Part shown: positions 63,153 to 64,000 of the stretch, piece after piece
How the letters are laid out: every line of letters starts with the position of its first letter
Position numbering within the stretch: position 1 is the stretch's first letter
Assembly (NCBI RefSeq): GCF_025938095.1
Contig: NZ_JAPCZF010000004.1
Span: forward strand, 186,001 to 250,000
Length of the DNA: 64,000 bases
Direction: 5' to 3'
From: Novosphingobium sp. JCM 18896
GTDB lineage: Bacteria > Pseudomonadota > Alphaproteobacteria > Sphingomonadales > Sphingomonadaceae
Notes under the pieces: generated by a model
What the model was told of the DNA's origin: nothing
The model's database searches: none
The model's input: only the letters and a program-made list of their open reading frames with translations
Program-made: the position numbers and the translations under genes

Positions 63153-63755
63153 TCAGGCGGCCTGGCGTCCGGGATGAGCCAGGAACGGCAGGTCGCTGTC
63201 CGCGCGCTGTTCGTAGGAACCGATGGCATCGGCCTGCGCCAGGGTCAGGCCGACCTCGTCGAGCCCGTTCAGCAGGCAGTGCTTGCGGAACGGATCGACC
63301 TCGAAGGTGAAGCGGTCCTGGAACGGCGTGGTGACGCTCTGCGTCTCGAGATCGACGTCGATCGGATCGGTCTTGGCGACCTCCATCAGGCGGTCGATCG
63401 CTTCCTGCGGCAGGACCACGGCGAGGATGCCGTTCTTGAAGGCGTTGCCCGAGAAGATGTCCGAGAAGCTCGGCGCCAGCACGCAGTTCACGCCCATGTC
63501 GAGCAGGGCCCAGGCGGCGTGCTCGCGGCTCGATCCGCAGCCGAAATTGTCGCCCGCGATCAAGATCGGCGCGCCGGCATATTCCGGGTCCTCGAAGACG
63601 TTGCCGGGTTCCTTGCGCACGGCCTCGAAGGCGCCCTTGCCGAGGCCTTCGCGCGTGATCGTCTTGAGCCAGTGCGCGGGAATGACGACGTCGGTGTCGA
63701 CGTTCTTGCGGCCGAAGGGGATCGCGCGGCCGTGGACGTGATTGATCGGCTCCAT
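63153..63755 (-). CDS. leuD: 3-isopropylmalate dehydratase, small subunit
   Basis: LeuD is the small subunit of the leucine-pathway isomerase that converts 2- to 3-isopropylmalate with LeuC. The 200-residue product has [14 protein letters not shown], the substrate-loop motif, near residue 70. ATG 63755 shares a base with the stop of the small gene upstream (TGATG). leuC is presumably just beyond the window's right end, with the small gene in between. Confidence 0.95.
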   Translation of the reverse strand: MEPINHVHGRAIPFGRKNVDTDVVIPAHWLKTITREGLGKGAFEAVRKEPGNVFEDPEYAGAPILIAGDNFGCGSSREHAAWALLDMGVNCVLAPSFSDIFSGNAFKNGILAVVLPQEAIDRLMEVAKTDPIDVDLETQSVTTPFQDRFTFEVDPFRKHCLLNGLDEVGLTLAQADAIGSYEQRADSDLPFLAHPGRQAA

Positions 63756-63922
63756 CAATCGGTCTCCGGCGTCTCGCTCGTGGGCTTGGGCAGCGCCTTC
63801 TGGTTCCGTTCCTTGCGGCGCGAGGCGTAGAGCAGCGCCGCGGTCAGCGCGGCCGAGCCGATCGCGGCACCCGCGAGCGCGGCCTTGCCCGTCCAGCTCG
63901 ATTTGTCGGTCTTGTCGGTCAT
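63755..63922 (-). CDS. Small membrane protein upstream of leuD
   Basis: This 55-residue protein has a charged N-terminus, one membrane helix at about 11-29 and a Lys/Pro/Thr-rich tail. I start it at ATG 63922, preceded at a 5-base spacing by AGGAGG, rather than at the upstream ATGs 63958 and 63940, which lack one. The stop overlaps the leuD start, so they are translationally coupled. I do not know the function. Confidence 0.65.
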   Translation of the reverse strand: MTDKTDKSSWTGKAALAGAAIGSAALTAALLYASRRKERNQKALPKPTSETPETD

Positions 63923-63963
63923 GAGGCCTCCTATGTGCATCCCGGCGCGCGCATGCAAGCACT

Positions 63964-64000
63964 CTAGGGCAGGAATTCCCGCAATTCGAGCCAGCGTTCG
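63964..64000 (-). CDS. C-terminal end of an unidentified gene (partial)
   Basis: Reading leftward from the window edge, a frame gives [11 protein letters not shown] followed by TAG at 63964-63966. It may be the end of the next gene upstream of leuD; it does not look like the end of LeuC. Only 11 residues are visible, so this is weak. Confidence 0.3.
   Translation of the reverse strand, partial: ERWLELREFLP

Overview
The window is a GC-rich chromosomal segment of an alphaproteobacterium, most likely a sphingomonad (Novosphingobium/Sphingomonas-like). This rests on the gene content: a complete dcw cluster, a meso-diaminopimelate type MurE, FtsZ with a very long linker, a CobA-DUF2849-CysI-DUF934-CysH sulfur operon, an F1-ATPase zeta inhibitor (DUF1476), and CtrA/CcrM-like sites upstream of ftsZ. 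No insertion sequence, prophage, integron or CRISPR array is visible. It looks like core chromosome rather than an island.

Layout. 1-682: the end of cysteine synthase and a small membrane protein. 1201-20485: the dcw division and wall cluster (mraZ, rsmH, ftsL, ftsI, murE, murF, mraY, murD, ftsW, murG, murC, murB, a DUF4262 gene, ddl, ftsQ, ftsA, then ftsZ). From mraZ to ftsA nearly every stop overlaps the next start, so it reads as one translationally coupled operon. ftsZ has its own 122 bp upstream region with DnaA-box-like, CtrA-like and GANTC sequences. 20541-29288: a SPOR/TPR protein, a YbjN protein, proC, a Bax-inhibitor-like protein, a lipoprotein, tRNA-Ala(CGC), obgE, proB and an epimerase. 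29317-38880: modA, an SDR, trxC, queF, sseA, a Qnr-like pentapeptide protein, metC and an MscS channel. 39008-42927: the assimilatory sulfur reduction operon. 42928-48097: LysE exporter, bestrophin, modBC, NnrD and a histidine phosphatase.

48162-54203: a host-attachment family pseudogene broken by one TGA, an L,D-transpeptidase, a glycine-zipper lipoprotein, a candidate small RNA, a Gre-like factor, an ABC-F ATPase and small membrane proteins. 54254-59091: polyphosphate kinase 2, two stand-alone receivers (one lacking its phospho-acceptor Asp), a CorA-like and a PiT transporter. 59209-64000: PilZ, MFS, NUDIX, then grxD, bolA, the zeta inhibitor and leuD.

The genes work together as blocks. 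dcw plus the L,D-transpeptidase and the SPOR protein build and split the wall. cysK, cysH, cysI, cobA, sseA and metC handle sulfur. PPK2 and PiT handle phosphate. Grx4 and BolA handle iron-sulfur and iron signalling.

The most notable non-textbook signals are: the DUF4262 gene coupled on both sides inside dcw; the composite ftsZ promoter; an intergenic sigma54-like box followed by mutually exclusive hairpins; a hairpin-plus-terminator candidate RNA at 50.6 kb; the Asp-less receiver; and several families of long intergenic palindromes, two of them present twice. I found no multi-gene defence or other clearly new system.
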